Below, piece after piece: positions 9,110-18,099 of a DNA stretch of 64,000 nucleotides (the first letter of the stretch is position 1; every line of letters starts with the position of its first letter). Position numbers and translations under genes: made by a program. Source of the stretch: Shouchella patagoniensis (lineage in GTDB: Bacteria > Bacillota > Bacilli > Bacillales > Bacillaceae_D); NCBI RefSeq assembly GCF_002019705.1, contig NZ_KV917377.1:556565-620564 (forward strand), read 5' to 3'. The notes beneath the pieces are model-generated. The model was given only the letters and a program-made list of their open reading frames with translations. It did no database searches and was not told the origin of the DNA.

Positions 9110-9433
9110 ATGGCAATGAAAGATGTATTAAACAACGTATACTCACTTGGAGTCGGTGCTGCTTCTGCAAGCAAAGAACAAATTGAAAAGACAGTTAATG
9201 ACTTGGTACAACGAGGTGAAGTAAAACGTTCTGAATCCAACCAACTTGTTGATGACTTAATGGAAAAAGGTCAAAAAGCGCAGCAAGAAATTGAATCGAT
9301 GGTTAATGAACGGATTAAACAATTTCTTGTTTCGATGGATGTTCCTACTAAAGCGGAAGTCGAGGCATTAAAAGCACGAATTGCAGTATTAGAAAAAACA
9401 ATTAGCGAGCAAGAATTGTCAAAAACAGAGTGA
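9110..9433 (+). CDS. Phasin-like coiled-coil protein
   Basis: 107 residues, entirely helical in appearance. An N-terminal amphipathic part (MKDVLNNVYSLGVG) is followed by a long charged region ending in a coiled coil (about residues 70-105: KAEVEALKARIAVLEKTISE). It fits the phasin family (COG3937). Such proteins coat polyhydroxyalkanoate granules, but many Bacillus members sit beside a UbiB-kinase gene, as here (26 bases downstream), without PHA genes. I therefore read it as a partner of the membrane-lipid genes ubiB and cls; its exact role is unknown. Confidence 0.8.
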   Translation: MAMKDVLNNVYSLGVGAASASKEQIEKTVNDLVQRGEVKRSESNQLVDDLMEKGQKAQQEIESMVNERIKQFLVSMDVPTKAEVEALKARIAVLEKTISEQELSKTE

Positions 9434-9459
9434 TACAAAGGCTGGAGAGGACATAGCCA

Positions 9460-11127
9460 ATGCTTAAAAAACGGATCCGCTATCTTTCTAGATATCAAGA
9501 TATTATTACCGCTCTTTATCATTATGGATTCGGTCAAATTGTTCGAGACTTAGGACTGCTTGACCGAACGAAAACAAGAAAGAAAACAAGAAAGAAGAAA
9601 AATGATTCAGACCTATCTGTCGCAAAACGGATTCGTCTTTTACTTGAAGAACTTGGACCAACATTTATAAAAATGGGCCAACTCGCTAGTACACGTGCTG
9701 ACTTGTTTCCGCAGCACGTGCTTACTGAGCTGGAAAATTTGCAAGATAATGTTCCTAGTTTTTCTTATGATGAAGCAAAGATGATCTTAGAAGAAGAATT
9801 AGGTGCACCGCTTACTCAACTATTCCATTCTTTTAACCCTGAACCTCTAGCAGCAGCATCTATTGGGCAAGTCCACCAAGCAGAGTTGCCTACCGGAGAA
9901 TCAGTGGTCGTAAAAGTACGACGTCCTAATATAGAGCGTATTGTAGAGACTGACCTTGCCATTTTAGAAGATCTTATTGAACTTGCAGAAGAACGAATTG
10001 ACTGGATAAAACGTTTTCGCTTAATTGATTTGTTTCATGAATTTGCGGAAGCCCTGAAGGAAGAAATCAATTATAAAAATGAGGCCAAAAACGCCGAGCG
10101 AATTAAACGACAGTCAAAAGACAAGACACATATGTATACACCGGTTATCTTTTCCGCCTATTCCTCAGTTAAAGTTTTGACCATGTCGCTTGTAGAAGGC
10201 ACAAAAATAACTGAGGCTACATATGACAAAGGGTTTAATCAGGAAATTGTGGCAGAACGATTTGCAACCGGGATGTTTGAACAAATCTTCGTTCACGGTT
10301 TTTTTCATGGCGATCCACATCCTGGAAACATATTTGTCACAAAAAACAACGATATTGTCCTAATCGACTTTGGTATGGTTGGGCGCCTCTCTGAACATAT
10401 GAGACACAGCTTAGCGTTACTTGTACAAGGATTAAAGAGCCGACATACTGACCGGGTAATGGATGCACTTTATTCTATGAATATTGTTCATGATCAAGTT
10501 GACCGAGATCGACTACGTGATGATTTGGATCATCTACGTCTAAAGTATTATGACCTTCCAATGTCAGAAATCTCTTTGGGTGAAGCTGTTCAAGACTTAT
10601 TTACGGTTGCAAATCAACATGACTGCCTCGTGCCCGCTGATTTAACAATGCTTGGGAAAGCGTTGCTAGCGGTTGAATCAATTGTATCAACGTTAGCACC
10701 CTCAATTGCAATAATTGATATCGTTGAACCATTTGGTCGAACCCTTATTAAAGAACGGTATGACCCGCGTAGATTTGCAAAAAAAGTCCAAAATGAAGTC
10801 CAAGATGGATTTACCACATTACGTCTTTTACCTAAAGATGTAAGTATGACACTTAAAGATATTCGAAAAGGCAAACTGAAAGTCTCCATTTCAATCAGTG
10901 AAATGAAAGACTTAATAAAAAAAGTTGACCGTATTAGTAACAAACTTGCTTTTTCTGTTGTCCTTCTTTCGTTTAGCATCATTATGGCAGGTGTCATTAT
11001 AGGTGGGTCTCTAACTGCAGAACCTACGATTTTACTCCAAATTCCAGCGATAGAAATAGGGCTTACAATCACATCCCTAATGTTTCTTTGGATTATATGG
11101 GCCATTTTTCGTTCAGGGCGCTTTTAG
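9460..11127 (+). CDS. UbiB/ABC1/AarF family atypical kinase
   Basis: 555 residues with all hallmarks of the UbiB family: KMGQ (Lys71-Gln74), the A-rich loop AAASIGQVHQ, the ATP lysine in VVVKVRRP, the catalytic HGDPHPGN, and the metal motif DFGMVG. Two C-terminal membrane helices (about 497-517 and 525-548) anchor it. Family members control levels of quinones or other lipids through ATPase activity; the substrate is unknown here. It is co-transcribed with the phasin-like gene and cls. RBS: GGAGAGG. Confidence 0.9.
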   Translation: MLKKRIRYLSRYQDIITALYHYGFGQIVRDLGLLDRTKTRKKTRKKKNDSDLSVAKRIRLLLEELGPTFIKMGQLASTRADLFPQHVLTELENLQDNVPSFSYDEAKMILEEELGAPLTQLFHSFNPEPLAAASIGQVHQAELPTGESVVVKVRRPNIERIVETDLAILEDLIELAEERIDWIKRFRLIDLFHEFAEALKEEINYKNEAKNAERIKRQSKDKTHMYTPVIFSAYSSVKVLTMSLVEGTKITEATYDKGFNQEIVAERFATGMFEQIFVHGFFHGDPHPGNIFVTKNNDIVLIDFGMVGRLSEHMRHSLALLVQGLKSRHTDRVMDALYSMNIVHDQVDRDRLRDDLDHLRLKYYDLPMSEISLGEAVQDLFTVANQHDCLVPADLTMLGKALLAVESIVSTLAPSIAIIDIVEPFGRTLIKERYDPRRFAKKVQNEVQDGFTTLRLLPKDVSMTLKDIRKGKLKVSISISEMKDLIKKVDRISNKLAFSVVLLSFSIIMAGVIIGGSLTAEPTILLQIPAIEIGLTITSLMFLWIIWAIFRSGRF

Positions 11128-11151
11128 ACAAAAAGAGAAAGTTGCAGGTTG

Positions 11152-12618
11152 ATGCCTATGATTATTGAGATCCCATTGCCATCCTATTTGTTTGCTGCGC
11201 TTCTTGTCGTTAATTTATTGCTCGCAGCTATTTTAATATTCATTGAAAGAAAAGACGCACAAGCAACATGGGCATGGCTACTCATTTTATTTTTTATTCC
11301 CTTAGTTGGTTTTATTATTTATATTTTGCTTGGACAAACACTTACTCGAAGAAAGATGTTTCAATGGGAAGGCATTAAAAAAGTTGGTTTAGACCATTTA
11401 ATTTCCGAGCAAAAAGATGACCTGTTGAGCCCTACGTTCCGATTTAATAGCACAACTGTTGATGAAAATCGTGATCTGATTTACATGCATTTGATGAACA
11501 ATGACGCGATATTAACAAAACAAAATGATGTTCGTATTTATACTGATGGCAAGAAAAAATTCGATCAATTGCTAACGGATATTAAAAACGCTGAGACGTT
11601 CATACACATTCAATATTATATCTTCCGTTATGACGGCATTGGCAAGGAAATTATTGATGCCTTAACGGAAAAAGCTAAAGAAGGTGTAAAAGTTCGATTG
11701 TTATATGATGATTTGGGCTCTCGTTCTTTGCGAAAACGCTACTTAAAAGCGTTCCGAGAAGCGGGTGGCGAAATTGGCATCTTCTTTCCTTCACGTTTTA
11801 CGATCGTTAATTTACGACTGAACTTTAGAAACCACCGCAAACTTGTGAACATAGATGGGAAATATGGTTATATAGGTGGTTTTAATGTCGGTGATGAATA
11901 CCTTGGAAAAAAGAAAAAATTCGGGTACTGGCGCGATACCCATTTAAGGATTGAGGGGCCTGCTCTTGCTGCTATCCAGACCCGCTTTATATTAGACTGG
12001 AATCAAGCATCCAAAGAGTATCATATCTCTTATCATAATCGGTATTTCCCTCAGTTTGAGTACACTGGTAAAACACCTATACAAATTGTCTCCAGTGGTC
12101 CTGACTCTGAATTTGAACAAATCAAAAATGGTTATTTAAAAATGATTATGGATGCTAGAAAATCCATTCTTATTCAAACGCCTTACTTCATTCCAGACCA
12201 AACATTGCTTGATGCGTTACGTGTCGCTGCCCAAACAGGCATTGAGGTAAAAATCATGATTCCTAATAAACCGGATCATATGTTTGTTTACTGGGCTACG
12301 ACTTCTCATATTGGAGAAATGCTAAAATCGGGCGCCACAGTATACATTTATGAGAATGGTTTCATTCATAATAAAGTGCTCGTTGTTGATGAAAAAGTAA
12401 GTTCTGTCGGAACAGCAAATATTGATCAGCGAAGTTTCAAGCTTAATTTTGAAGTAAACGCGTTTATCTATGATCCTGCTATTGCAAATGATCTCATTCA
12501 AGATTTCGCGGAAGATGTAAAAGTTTCAACGCATTTAACATTAGAAGTATACGAAAATCGAGCAAAACGGATCCGTTTCAAAGAATCTATTTCAAGATTG
12601 TTGTCCCCTATTTTATAA
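11152..12618 (+). CDS. cls: Cardiolipin synthase
   Basis: Phospholipase-D superfamily enzyme that condenses two phosphatidylglycerols to cardiolipin. About 488 residues with two N-terminal membrane helices (about 8-30 and 40-60) and two HKD motifs: HRKLVNIDGKYGYIGGFN in the middle and HNKVLVVDEKVSSVGTAN near the C-terminus. The start is ambiguous between TTG 11149, ATG 11152 and ATG 11158, with AGAAAG and GCAGG as weak SD candidates. It is the last gene of the phasin-ubiB-cls operon, with 24-30 bases to ubiB, and is followed by a strong terminator. Confidence 0.92.
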   Translation: MPMIIEIPLPSYLFAALLVVNLLLAAILIFIERKDAQATWAWLLILFFIPLVGFIIYILLGQTLTRRKMFQWEGIKKVGLDHLISEQKDDLLSPTFRFNSTTVDENRDLIYMHLMNNDAILTKQNDVRIYTDGKKKFDQLLTDIKNAETFIHIQYYIFRYDGIGKEIIDALTEKAKEGVKVRLLYDDLGSRSLRKRYLKAFREAGGEIGIFFPSRFTIVNLRLNFRNHRKLVNIDGKYGYIGGFNVGDEYLGKKKKFGYWRDTHLRIEGPALAAIQTRFILDWNQASKEYHISYHNRYFPQFEYTGKTPIQIVSSGPDSEFEQIKNGYLKMIMDARKSILIQTPYFIPDQTLLDALRVAAQTGIEVKIMIPNKPDHMFVYWATTSHIGEMLKSGATVYIYENGFIHNKVLVVDEKVSSVGTANIDQRSFKLNFEVNAFIYDPAIANDLIQDFAEDVKVSTHLTLEVYENRAKRIRFKESISRLLSPIL

Positions 12619-12624
12619 GACGAG

Positions 12625-12664
12625 AAAGAAGACCGTGCAATAAAAGCACGTGTCTTCTTTTTTT
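12625..12664. terminator. Terminator between cls and sodF (both strands)
   Basis: Arms AAAGAAGAC-CGTGC and GCACG-TGTCTTCTTT around AATAAAA, with T-run TTTTT on the plus strand and A/T-rich sequence on the minus side. It serves the convergent cls and sodF genes. Confidence 0.8.
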
Positions 12665-12666
12665 CC

Positions 12667-13527
12667 TTAAAAACGTTTCCACTTTAATTGTGATGCATGC
12701 TTAAAACGCTCTTCCACCTCCGGCCAATAAACAACATTCCACCATGCTTCAATATACGGTTTTCTTTCATTCTGGTGTTTAAGATAATAGGCATGCTCCC
12801 AAACATCAAGAGCAAGGAGTACTACTTGGTCCTGTTGCGATAAATTTTGATGCTTCTCGGCTTGCAAAATTTCAAGTTTATGTCCACGAGGAGACCAAAT
12901 GAGAAGAGCCCATCCTCCACCCTCAACTGCTTCTGCAGCTTTAGAGAAGTGTTGTTTCATCTTTTCAAATGATTCGAAGTCTTTTTTTATTTGCTCAAGT
13001 AACATCCCTTGTGGCTTTGTCTTGCCATTAGGGCTCATACTAAACCAAAACAAAGTATGAAGATAATGACCTGCACCATGAAATGCCGCTTCTCGCTCCC
13101 AATGCTTAATTAAATCATAATTCCCACTTTTTCGCGCTCGCGCCATCTCCTTTTCCGCTTTGTTTAATCCATCGACATAGCTTTGATGATGCTTATCGTG
13201 ATGTATGCGCATCGTCTTTTCGTCAATGTACGGTTCCAAAGCATCATAGGCATACGGAAGTGGAGGAAGTTGATGAATATGTAAACGCCCTGCTCGGCTT
13301 TCTTGACTTGAAACCTCCATATTCACCCAGCAATCGTATGCTACTTGTGCACATTCATCCATACGTTCCGGATGATGAAGTAACGCCTCATTTAATTGTT
13401 CAAGTGAGCGTTTAAATCCATCAACCAGTTCATTTTGCGCTGTACTTTCTAAGGTTGATTGTTCCTCGTGCCATCGCCGTTCTAACTCCTCTTTCCAACT
13501 CTCCATTGCATTCTGATGTGTATCCAT
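12667..13527 (-). CDS. sodF: Fe/Mn superoxide dismutase with N-terminal extension (SodF type)
   Basis: 286 residues. Residues 1-90 are a family-specific helical extension; the SOD fold starts near PPLPYAYDALEPYI. Metal ligands are recognisable in HHDKHHQ, HYLHTLFW and DVWEHAYY. The length and the extension match B. subtilis SodF rather than the short SodA. ATG 13527 has SD GGAG at a somewhat long spacing. It is convergent with cls and divergent from the aldehyde dehydrogenase. Confidence 0.88.
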   Translation of the reverse strand: MDTHQNAMESWKEELERRWHEEQSTLESTAQNELVDGFKRSLEQLNEALLHHPERMDECAQVAYDCWVNMEVSSQESRAGRLHIHQLPPLPYAYDALEPYIDEKTMRIHHDKHHQSYVDGLNKAEKEMARARKSGNYDLIKHWEREAAFHGAGHYLHTLFWFSMSPNGKTKPQGMLLEQIKKDFESFEKMKQHFSKAAEAVEGGGWALLIWSPRGHKLEILQAEKHQNLSQQDQVVLLALDVWEHAYYLKHQNERKPYIEAWWNVVYWPEVEERFKHASQLKWKRF

Positions 13528-13605
13528 CTTGTTGTACTCAACTCCTTTTTTTCATCTCTTATACATTCTTATGTCTAATAGCTCGCCTTTATTATGTTCA
13601 TGTGA

Positions 13606-13620
13606 AGGAAAACGCTTACA
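13606..13620 (+). promoter_or_regulatory. Candidate cre site (CcpA) upstream of aldehyde dehydrogenase
   Basis: AGGAAAACGCTTACA matches the catabolite-responsive element pattern WTGNAANCGNWNNCW at all but one position. It lies 60 bases before the aldehyde dehydrogenase start, a position consistent with repression by CcpA. Confidence 0.45.
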
Positions 13621-13679
13621 CATTGTCGAACGTTGCTAATAGAGCCTAATTGGTTACTAAACGATTGGAGGAGATCTAG

Positions 13680-15200
13680 ATGAGTTATGCACAACCAAAT
13701 TCAAAGAATTCCCTTGTCTCGTTCAAAGAACGGTATGACAACTACATTAATGGTGAATGGGTGCCACCAATAAACGGGCGTTATTTTGAAAACATTAGTC
13801 CAGTTACTGGTCGTGTCTTTTGTGAAGTTGCAAGATCCAATGCAGGTGATGTTGAGCGGGCGATTGATGCTGCACACGAAGCGAAAAAAAGCTTTGGTAC
13901 GAGCTCCCCTGCCTCGCGTGCAGCTTTGTTAAACAAAATTGCGGATCGGATGGAAGAAAACATAGAAATGCTAGCAGTTGCAGAAACATGGGATAATGGA
14001 AAAGCAGTTCGTGAAACATTGAATGCTGATATACCTCTTGCCATTGACCACTTTCGTTACTTTGCTGGCGCAATCCGTGCACAAGAAGGAAGCTTAAGTC
14101 AAATCGATGAACATACAGTTGCCTATCATTTTCACGAGCCATTAGGTGTGGTTGGACAAATTATTCCTTGGAATTTTCCAATCTTAATGGCTGTTTGGAA
14201 ATTAGCCCCGGCACTGGCCGCTGGTAACTGCGTTGTATTAAAGCCAGCTGAACAAACTCCAGCATCAATTTATGTATTAATTGAGATGATAGAAGATTTA
14301 CTACCAAAAGGCGTCGTTAATGTTGTTGGTGGCTTTGGCTTAGAAGCAGGTAAACCACTGGCTTCCTCTTCACGTATCGCTAAAATTGCCTTTACTGGAG
14401 AAACGACAACAGGTCGATTAATTATGCAATACGCGTCCGAAAATCTCATTCCCGTTACGCTTGAACTTGGAGGGAAATCACCTAATATCTTCTTTAAAGA
14501 CATCATGGCAAAAGATGACGCATTTCTAGATAAAGCAATCGAAGGCTTTGTCATGTTTGCCCTTAACCAAGGTGAAGTATGTACGTGTCCTTCTAGAGCA
14601 TTAATTGAAGAAAGCATTTATGATGAGTTCATTGAACGAGCACTGAAACGAGTAGAATCTATTAAACAAGGAAATCCACTTGAATTAGAAACAATGATCG
14701 GTGCTCAAGCATCAGAAGAGCAACTCGAAAAGATCCTATCTTATATTTCTATTGGTAAAGAAGAAGGAGCTTCCCTATTAACCGGTGGCGAAAGAAACAC
14801 CTTGCAAGGCGAGTTCTCTGAAGGATTTTATGTAAAGCCAACTGTTTTTAAAGGAAATAATGCAATGCGTATCTTTCAAGAAGAGATTTTTGGGCCAGTC
14901 GTTTCAGTCACGACCTTTAAAAATGCTGATGAAGCGCTTGAGATTGCCAATGATACTTTATACGGTCTGGGCGCAGGTGTTTGGAGTCGGGATATCAATA
15001 CTGCTTACCGCTTTGGTAGATCGATTGAGGCAGGACGTGTCTGGACTAATTGCTACCATGCCTACCCAGCCCATGCAGCTTTTGGTGGCTACAAAAAATC
15101 TGGCATTGGTCGTGAAAATCACCTTATGATGCTTAATCATTACCAACAAACGAAAAACCTTTTAGTCAGTTATAGCGATCAAGCCCAAGGATTCTTTTAG
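13680..15200 (+). CDS. NAD-dependent aldehyde dehydrogenase (AcoD/ExaC-like)
   Basis: 506 residues. The complete ALDH fold is visible: the Rossmann segment near [12 protein letters not shown], the catalytic glutamate in LELGGKSPN, and the catalytic Cys in [19 protein letters not shown] precedes ATG 13680. The DUF779 gene nine bases downstream is a recurring partner of ExaC/AcoD-type acetaldehyde dehydrogenases, so the likely substrate is acetaldehyde or a similar small aldehyde. A cre-like site upstream suggests glucose repression. Confidence 0.9.
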   Translation: MSYAQPNSKNSLVSFKERYDNYINGEWVPPINGRYFENISPVTGRVFCEVARSNAGDVERAIDAAHEAKKSFGTSSPASRAALLNKIADRMEENIEMLAVAETWDNGKAVRETLNADIPLAIDHFRYFAGAIRAQEGSLSQIDEHTVAYHFHEPLGVVGQIIPWNFPILMAVWKLAPALAAGNCVVLKPAEQTPASIYVLIEMIEDLLPKGVVNVVGGFGLEAGKPLASSSRIAKIAFTGETTTGRLIMQYASENLIPVTLELGGKSPNIFFKDIMAKDDAFLDKAIEGFVMFALNQGEVCTCPSRALIEESIYDEFIERALKRVESIKQGNPLELETMIGAQASEEQLEKILSYISIGKEEGASLLTGGERNTLQGEFSEGFYVKPTVFKGNNAMRIFQEEIFGPVVSVTTFKNADEALEIANDTLYGLGAGVWSRDINTAYRFGRSIEAGRVWTNCYHAYPAHAAFGGYKKSGIGRENHLMMLNHYQQTKNLLVSYSDQAQGFF

Positions 15201-15209
15201 GAGGTACTC

Positions 15210-15572
15210 ATGGTAGAGCGTGTGATCGCAACTTCGGAATGCAAAAAGTTAATCGCTCAATTAGAAGCCATTCACGGTCCAGTTATGTTCCATCAGTCTG
15301 GCGGATGTTGTGATGGGAGTTCGCCTATGTGTTATCCATTAGGCGAACTAAAAATTGGCAATTCTGACGTCTTACTTGGTATGCTCGTCTCCGCTCCTTT
15401 TTATATCGCTAAAGACCAATATGCTTATTGGAAACACACGCAATTGATTATTGACGTTGTAAAAGGACGTGGTGGAATGTTTTCTTTAGAAGGTCCAGAG
15501 GGAAAACGTTTTTTAACAAGATCACGTGTGTTTACAGAGGTAGAAATGGATGAGCTTGCCAAACAAAACTAA
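15210..15572 (+). CDS. DUF779 domain protein, aldehyde dehydrogenase partner
   Basis: 120 residues. The family motif SGGCCDGSSPMC with three cysteines lies near residue 30, followed by GNSDVLLG and a C-terminal EGPEGKRFLTRSRVF typical of DUF779. The function is not established; the cysteine/aspartate cluster suggests metal binding (inference). It lies nine bases after the aldehyde dehydrogenase with SD AGGAGG inside the stop region, so the two are co-translated. Confidence 0.88.
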   Translation: MVERVIATSECKKLIAQLEAIHGPVMFHQSGGCCDGSSPMCYPLGELKIGNSDVLLGMLVSAPFYIAKDQYAYWKHTQLIIDVVKGRGGMFSLEGPEGKRFLTRSRVFTEVEMDELAKQN

Positions 15573-15606
15573 AGCATCGGCCAGGTTTCTGGCTAATGCT
15601 TTTAGT
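15571..15606. terminator. Terminator after DUF779 gene
   Basis: Stem AAAGCATCGGCCAG / CTGGCTAATGCTTTT with a short GTTT loop and internal mismatches. It overlaps the stop of the convergent GNAT gene and probably works for both strands. Confidence 0.65.
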
Positions 15607-16078
15607 CCCTTTTTTGTTTCATTACTAAGAAAGTCATATTGTTACTAAAAAATTGCTTTACCTCAACAAACGAAAATCGCTCATAAAGTCGTATCGCTCT
15701 TGTATTCCATTTTGCCACAGTTAATCGGAGCTTCGCATGAGGTGAATGCTTAAACACTTCTTCCAAAACAAAAGACATAAAGTCTTTACCCTGCCCATTT
15801 CCAGTCCTGTTTGGTTTCAAACCAAGACCAATATCAATGTAGCCTTCAGAGTACACGCCTTGTACCTTCGCACTCGGAACTTGAGCTGATTGCCCTGTGC
15901 AATAAAAGCCAATTAATGTCGATTGAGAATAGACAGCATAGTAATCACCAGCTAACAATTCTTCCACTGTCTCAATTGACGAATCCATCGAATACATACT
16001 ATAAGGTTCATCGTATGACCAAACACTAATTTGCCGCGCCTCTTCTAGTGACATTTCAAAGGCGTACATTGCGTGCAT
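15602..16078 (-). CDS. GNAT family N-acetyltransferase
   Basis: 158 residues with the GNAT core: the strand YYAVYSQSTLIGFYCTG, the acetyl-CoA loop region GNGQGKDFMSFVLEE, and the late motif NTRAIRLYERFSFVEV. The substrate cannot be told from the sequence. ATG 16078 follows GGAGG by eight bases. It lies 33 bases downstream of scpB in the same direction and may be co-transcribed with scpAB. Confidence 0.83.
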   Translation of the reverse strand: MHAMYAFEMSLEEARQISVWSYDEPYSMYSMDSSIETVEELLAGDYYAVYSQSTLIGFYCTGQSAQVPSAKVQGVYSEGYIDIGLGLKPNRTGNGQGKDFMSFVLEEVFKHSPHAKLRLTVAKWNTRAIRLYERFSFVEVKQFFSNNMTFLVMKQKRD

Positions 16079-16111
16079 CGTATAAACCTCCTGCGTTTTA
16101 AAACTTCCGCT

Positions 16112-16681
16112 TCACTCCGTCTCCATATTTTCAAAAAATAAATCTGTTTCATCGACTTCTTCAGTTAAATCCAGTTCTTTTAATGCCGGAAGTTCTTCTA
16201 GTGATTCCAAGCCAAAGTGATCCAAAAAATAAGAAGTAGTGCCATATAGAATCGCTCTACCTGTTCCTGTAGCACGCCCACACTCTTCTACAAGTAATTT
16301 TGAAACAAGAGACTGTAACGTTTTCTCTGATTTAACACCACGTACTTCATCTACTTCCACTCTTGTAATTGGCTGTTTATATGCAACGATTGCTAGCGTT
16401 TCTAGCGCAGCACGCGATAGGCCACCATGTATCGGAGAAGCCGCAAGCTTTTTATACATATTCGAGTGCTCTTCTTTTGTGGTTAAACGAAAACGATTTG
16501 CCAGACGCATCAATTGAATACCCCGGTCATCTTGATTCATTCTGTTTTTTAATTCATCAAGTAGTTCTACTGCTTCATTTTCATCAATTTCAATTAAAAG
16601 AGCAATTTCTTCCGGCGAAATGCCTTCATCACCTGCAATAAATAACAAGCCTTCTGCCCTTGCCAGCTTACTAGATTGCAT
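16112..16681 (-). CDS. scpB: Segregation and condensation protein B
   Basis: 189-residue winged-helix kleisin-interacting subunit of the SMC-ScpAB condensin. Visible motifs are ARAEGLLFIAGDEGIS at the N-terminus and LETLAIVAYKQPITR, followed by IRG-type EVDEVRGVKS, which are diagnostic for ScpB. ATG 16681 is preferred (GGGG seven bases upstream) over 16693. It overlaps the scpA stop by 11 bases, indicating coupling. Confidence 0.93.
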   Translation of the reverse strand: MQSSKLARAEGLLFIAGDEGISPEEIALLIEIDENEAVELLDELKNRMNQDDRGIQLMRLANRFRLTTKEEHSNMYKKLAASPIHGGLSRAALETLAIVAYKQPITRVEVDEVRGVKSEKTLQSLVSKLLVEECGRATGTGRAILYGTTSYFLDHFGLESLEELPALKELDLTEEVDETDLFFENMETE

Positions 16682-17432
16682 CTTTATCCCCATCCCATAT
16701 ATAAATCAAAATTTCATCAAAGCTTGTTTCTTGTACACAATAAACTGCTCGGGTCTTCATTAGCTCAAGCATCGCCAAAAAAGTCACAACCAAGTGACCT
16801 CGATTCCCTGGCTCAATTAATTGGCTAAATCCTGACGGTCCACCAGCCGTCCCAAGTTGATCAAGAAGTTCATTCATTCTCTTTTCAACTGATTGTTCTT
16901 CCCCTTGAATTGTCTTGGTTTTTGGCGTGTTCCAAACATTACGTTGTAACATTTTTTGAAATGCACCTAACATATCCAATAATGTCACATCACGGATTTG
17001 CAGTTTACGCTGCTCTTCATCCGTTAAGTAGCCATCTAGATCATCTGGTGGCCTCGTATGTAATAAACTGCGAACGGTCTCTTTTTCTTTTAGCTGTTCT
17101 GCCGCTTCTTTAAATGTACGGTACTCTAGTAGCTGTTCTACAAGTTCTTCTCGCGGATCTTCCTCGATCCAGTCCTCATGGTCTTCAAATAACTCCTCTG
17201 GCTTTGGCAATAACATTTGACTCTTAATTTGCAGCAATGTTGCAGCCATAACTAAATACTCACTGGCTAAATCTAACTCAAGTTCTTGCATTGTATGAAT
17301 GAAATTTAAATATTGATCCGTTATTGTTGCCACTGGTATATCATAAATATCAACCTCTGCCTGCGAAATTAAATGCAAAAGCAAATCCAGTGGACCTTCA
17401 AAAGAATCAGTACTTACATTGTATGTATTCAT
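16671..17432 (-). CDS. scpA: Segregation and condensation protein A (kleisin)
   Basis: 253 residues from ATG 17432 (GGTGA SD). The N-terminal SFEGPLDLLLHLISQAEVDI is the ScpA signature that binds the SMC head neck; the C-terminal FLAMLELMKTRAV winged-helix part binds the other SMC head. An in-frame ATG at 17558 would add 42 non-conserved residues and overlap the divergent gene, so it is rejected. It forms the condensin complex with ScpB. Confidence 0.93.
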   Translation of the reverse strand: MNTYNVSTDSFEGPLDLLLHLISQAEVDIYDIPVATITDQYLNFIHTMQELELDLASEYLVMAATLLQIKSQMLLPKPEELFEDHEDWIEEDPREELVEQLLEYRTFKEAAEQLKEKETVRSLLHTRPPDDLDGYLTDEEQRKLQIRDVTLLDMLGAFQKMLQRNVWNTPKTKTIQGEEQSVEKRMNELLDQLGTAGGPSGFSQLIEPGNRGHLVVTFLAMLELMKTRAVYCVQETSFDEILIYIWDGDKDAI

Positions 17433-17556
17433 TGTCTCACCATCATTTCTGCTATAAAGTATATCATAAAGCAACAGTTCCATCAGCAATCCCAGGCCAT
17501 ACCAGTATATGAACATTAGGTGACTTTTTAAGCTAATGATGGAGGAATGACTGATC

Positions 17557-18018
17557 ATGTACCCTAAACGATATCTTGATTACCTACATTACTTTCACGT
17601 CGACCGTGACTACTTTGAATGCCATGAAGTATTAGAAGAAGAATGGAAAAATGCACCTAATACAAATAAGAATTCTTACTGGGTTACACTTATACAAATC
17701 GCAGTCGCACTTTATCATGAGAGAAGAGGGAATGATAAAGGTGCATCCATTCTTTACAAAAGATTACTTCTGCGTATTCAGGACGATTCCAGTGAATTAC
17801 ACAAGCTTGGACTAGACGCTAAACAATTGCTTGGAGACATTGAATTAAGGCTAAACAATATTGGTAAAGATGTTTTTATTGATTACAACCTCCCCCTTAC
17901 CGATAAGTACCTTATACGCCTTTGCCGCACACGCGCTGCTGGGCGTTGGCTAGCCCCAAGTAACCTAAATAATGCGTACTTAGTTCATAAACATCGACTA
18001 CGAAACCGATCGCACTAA
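17557..18018 (+). CDS. ypuF: DUF309 protein (YpuF-like)
   Basis: 153 residues. The DUF309 signature FECHEVLEEEWK is followed by a helical region ending around residue 110; the last 40 residues are basic. No function is established for the family. It is divergent from scpA exactly as ypuF is in B. subtilis. SD GGAGG stands 11 bases before ATG. Confidence 0.88.
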   Translation: MYPKRYLDYLHYFHVDRDYFECHEVLEEEWKNAPNTNKNSYWVTLIQIAVALYHERRGNDKGASILYKRLLLRIQDDSSELHKLGLDAKQLLGDIELRLNNIGKDVFIDYNLPLTDKYLIRLCRTRAAGRWLAPSNLNNAYLVHKHRLRNRSH

Positions 18019-18055
18019 GTTTCTTAAAACCAATAGGCTGTTACATAGAACACAC

Positions 18056-18092
18056 GAAAAAGGAAGAACGGTTTGTCCGTCCTTCCTTTTTC
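18056..18092. terminator. Bidirectional terminator between ypuF and the FocA-type gene
   Basis: Arms AAAAAGGAAGAACGG and CCGTCCTTCCTTTTT around TTTGT; T-runs on both strands. It serves two convergent genes. Confidence 0.85.
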
Positions 18093-18099
18093 AACTACA

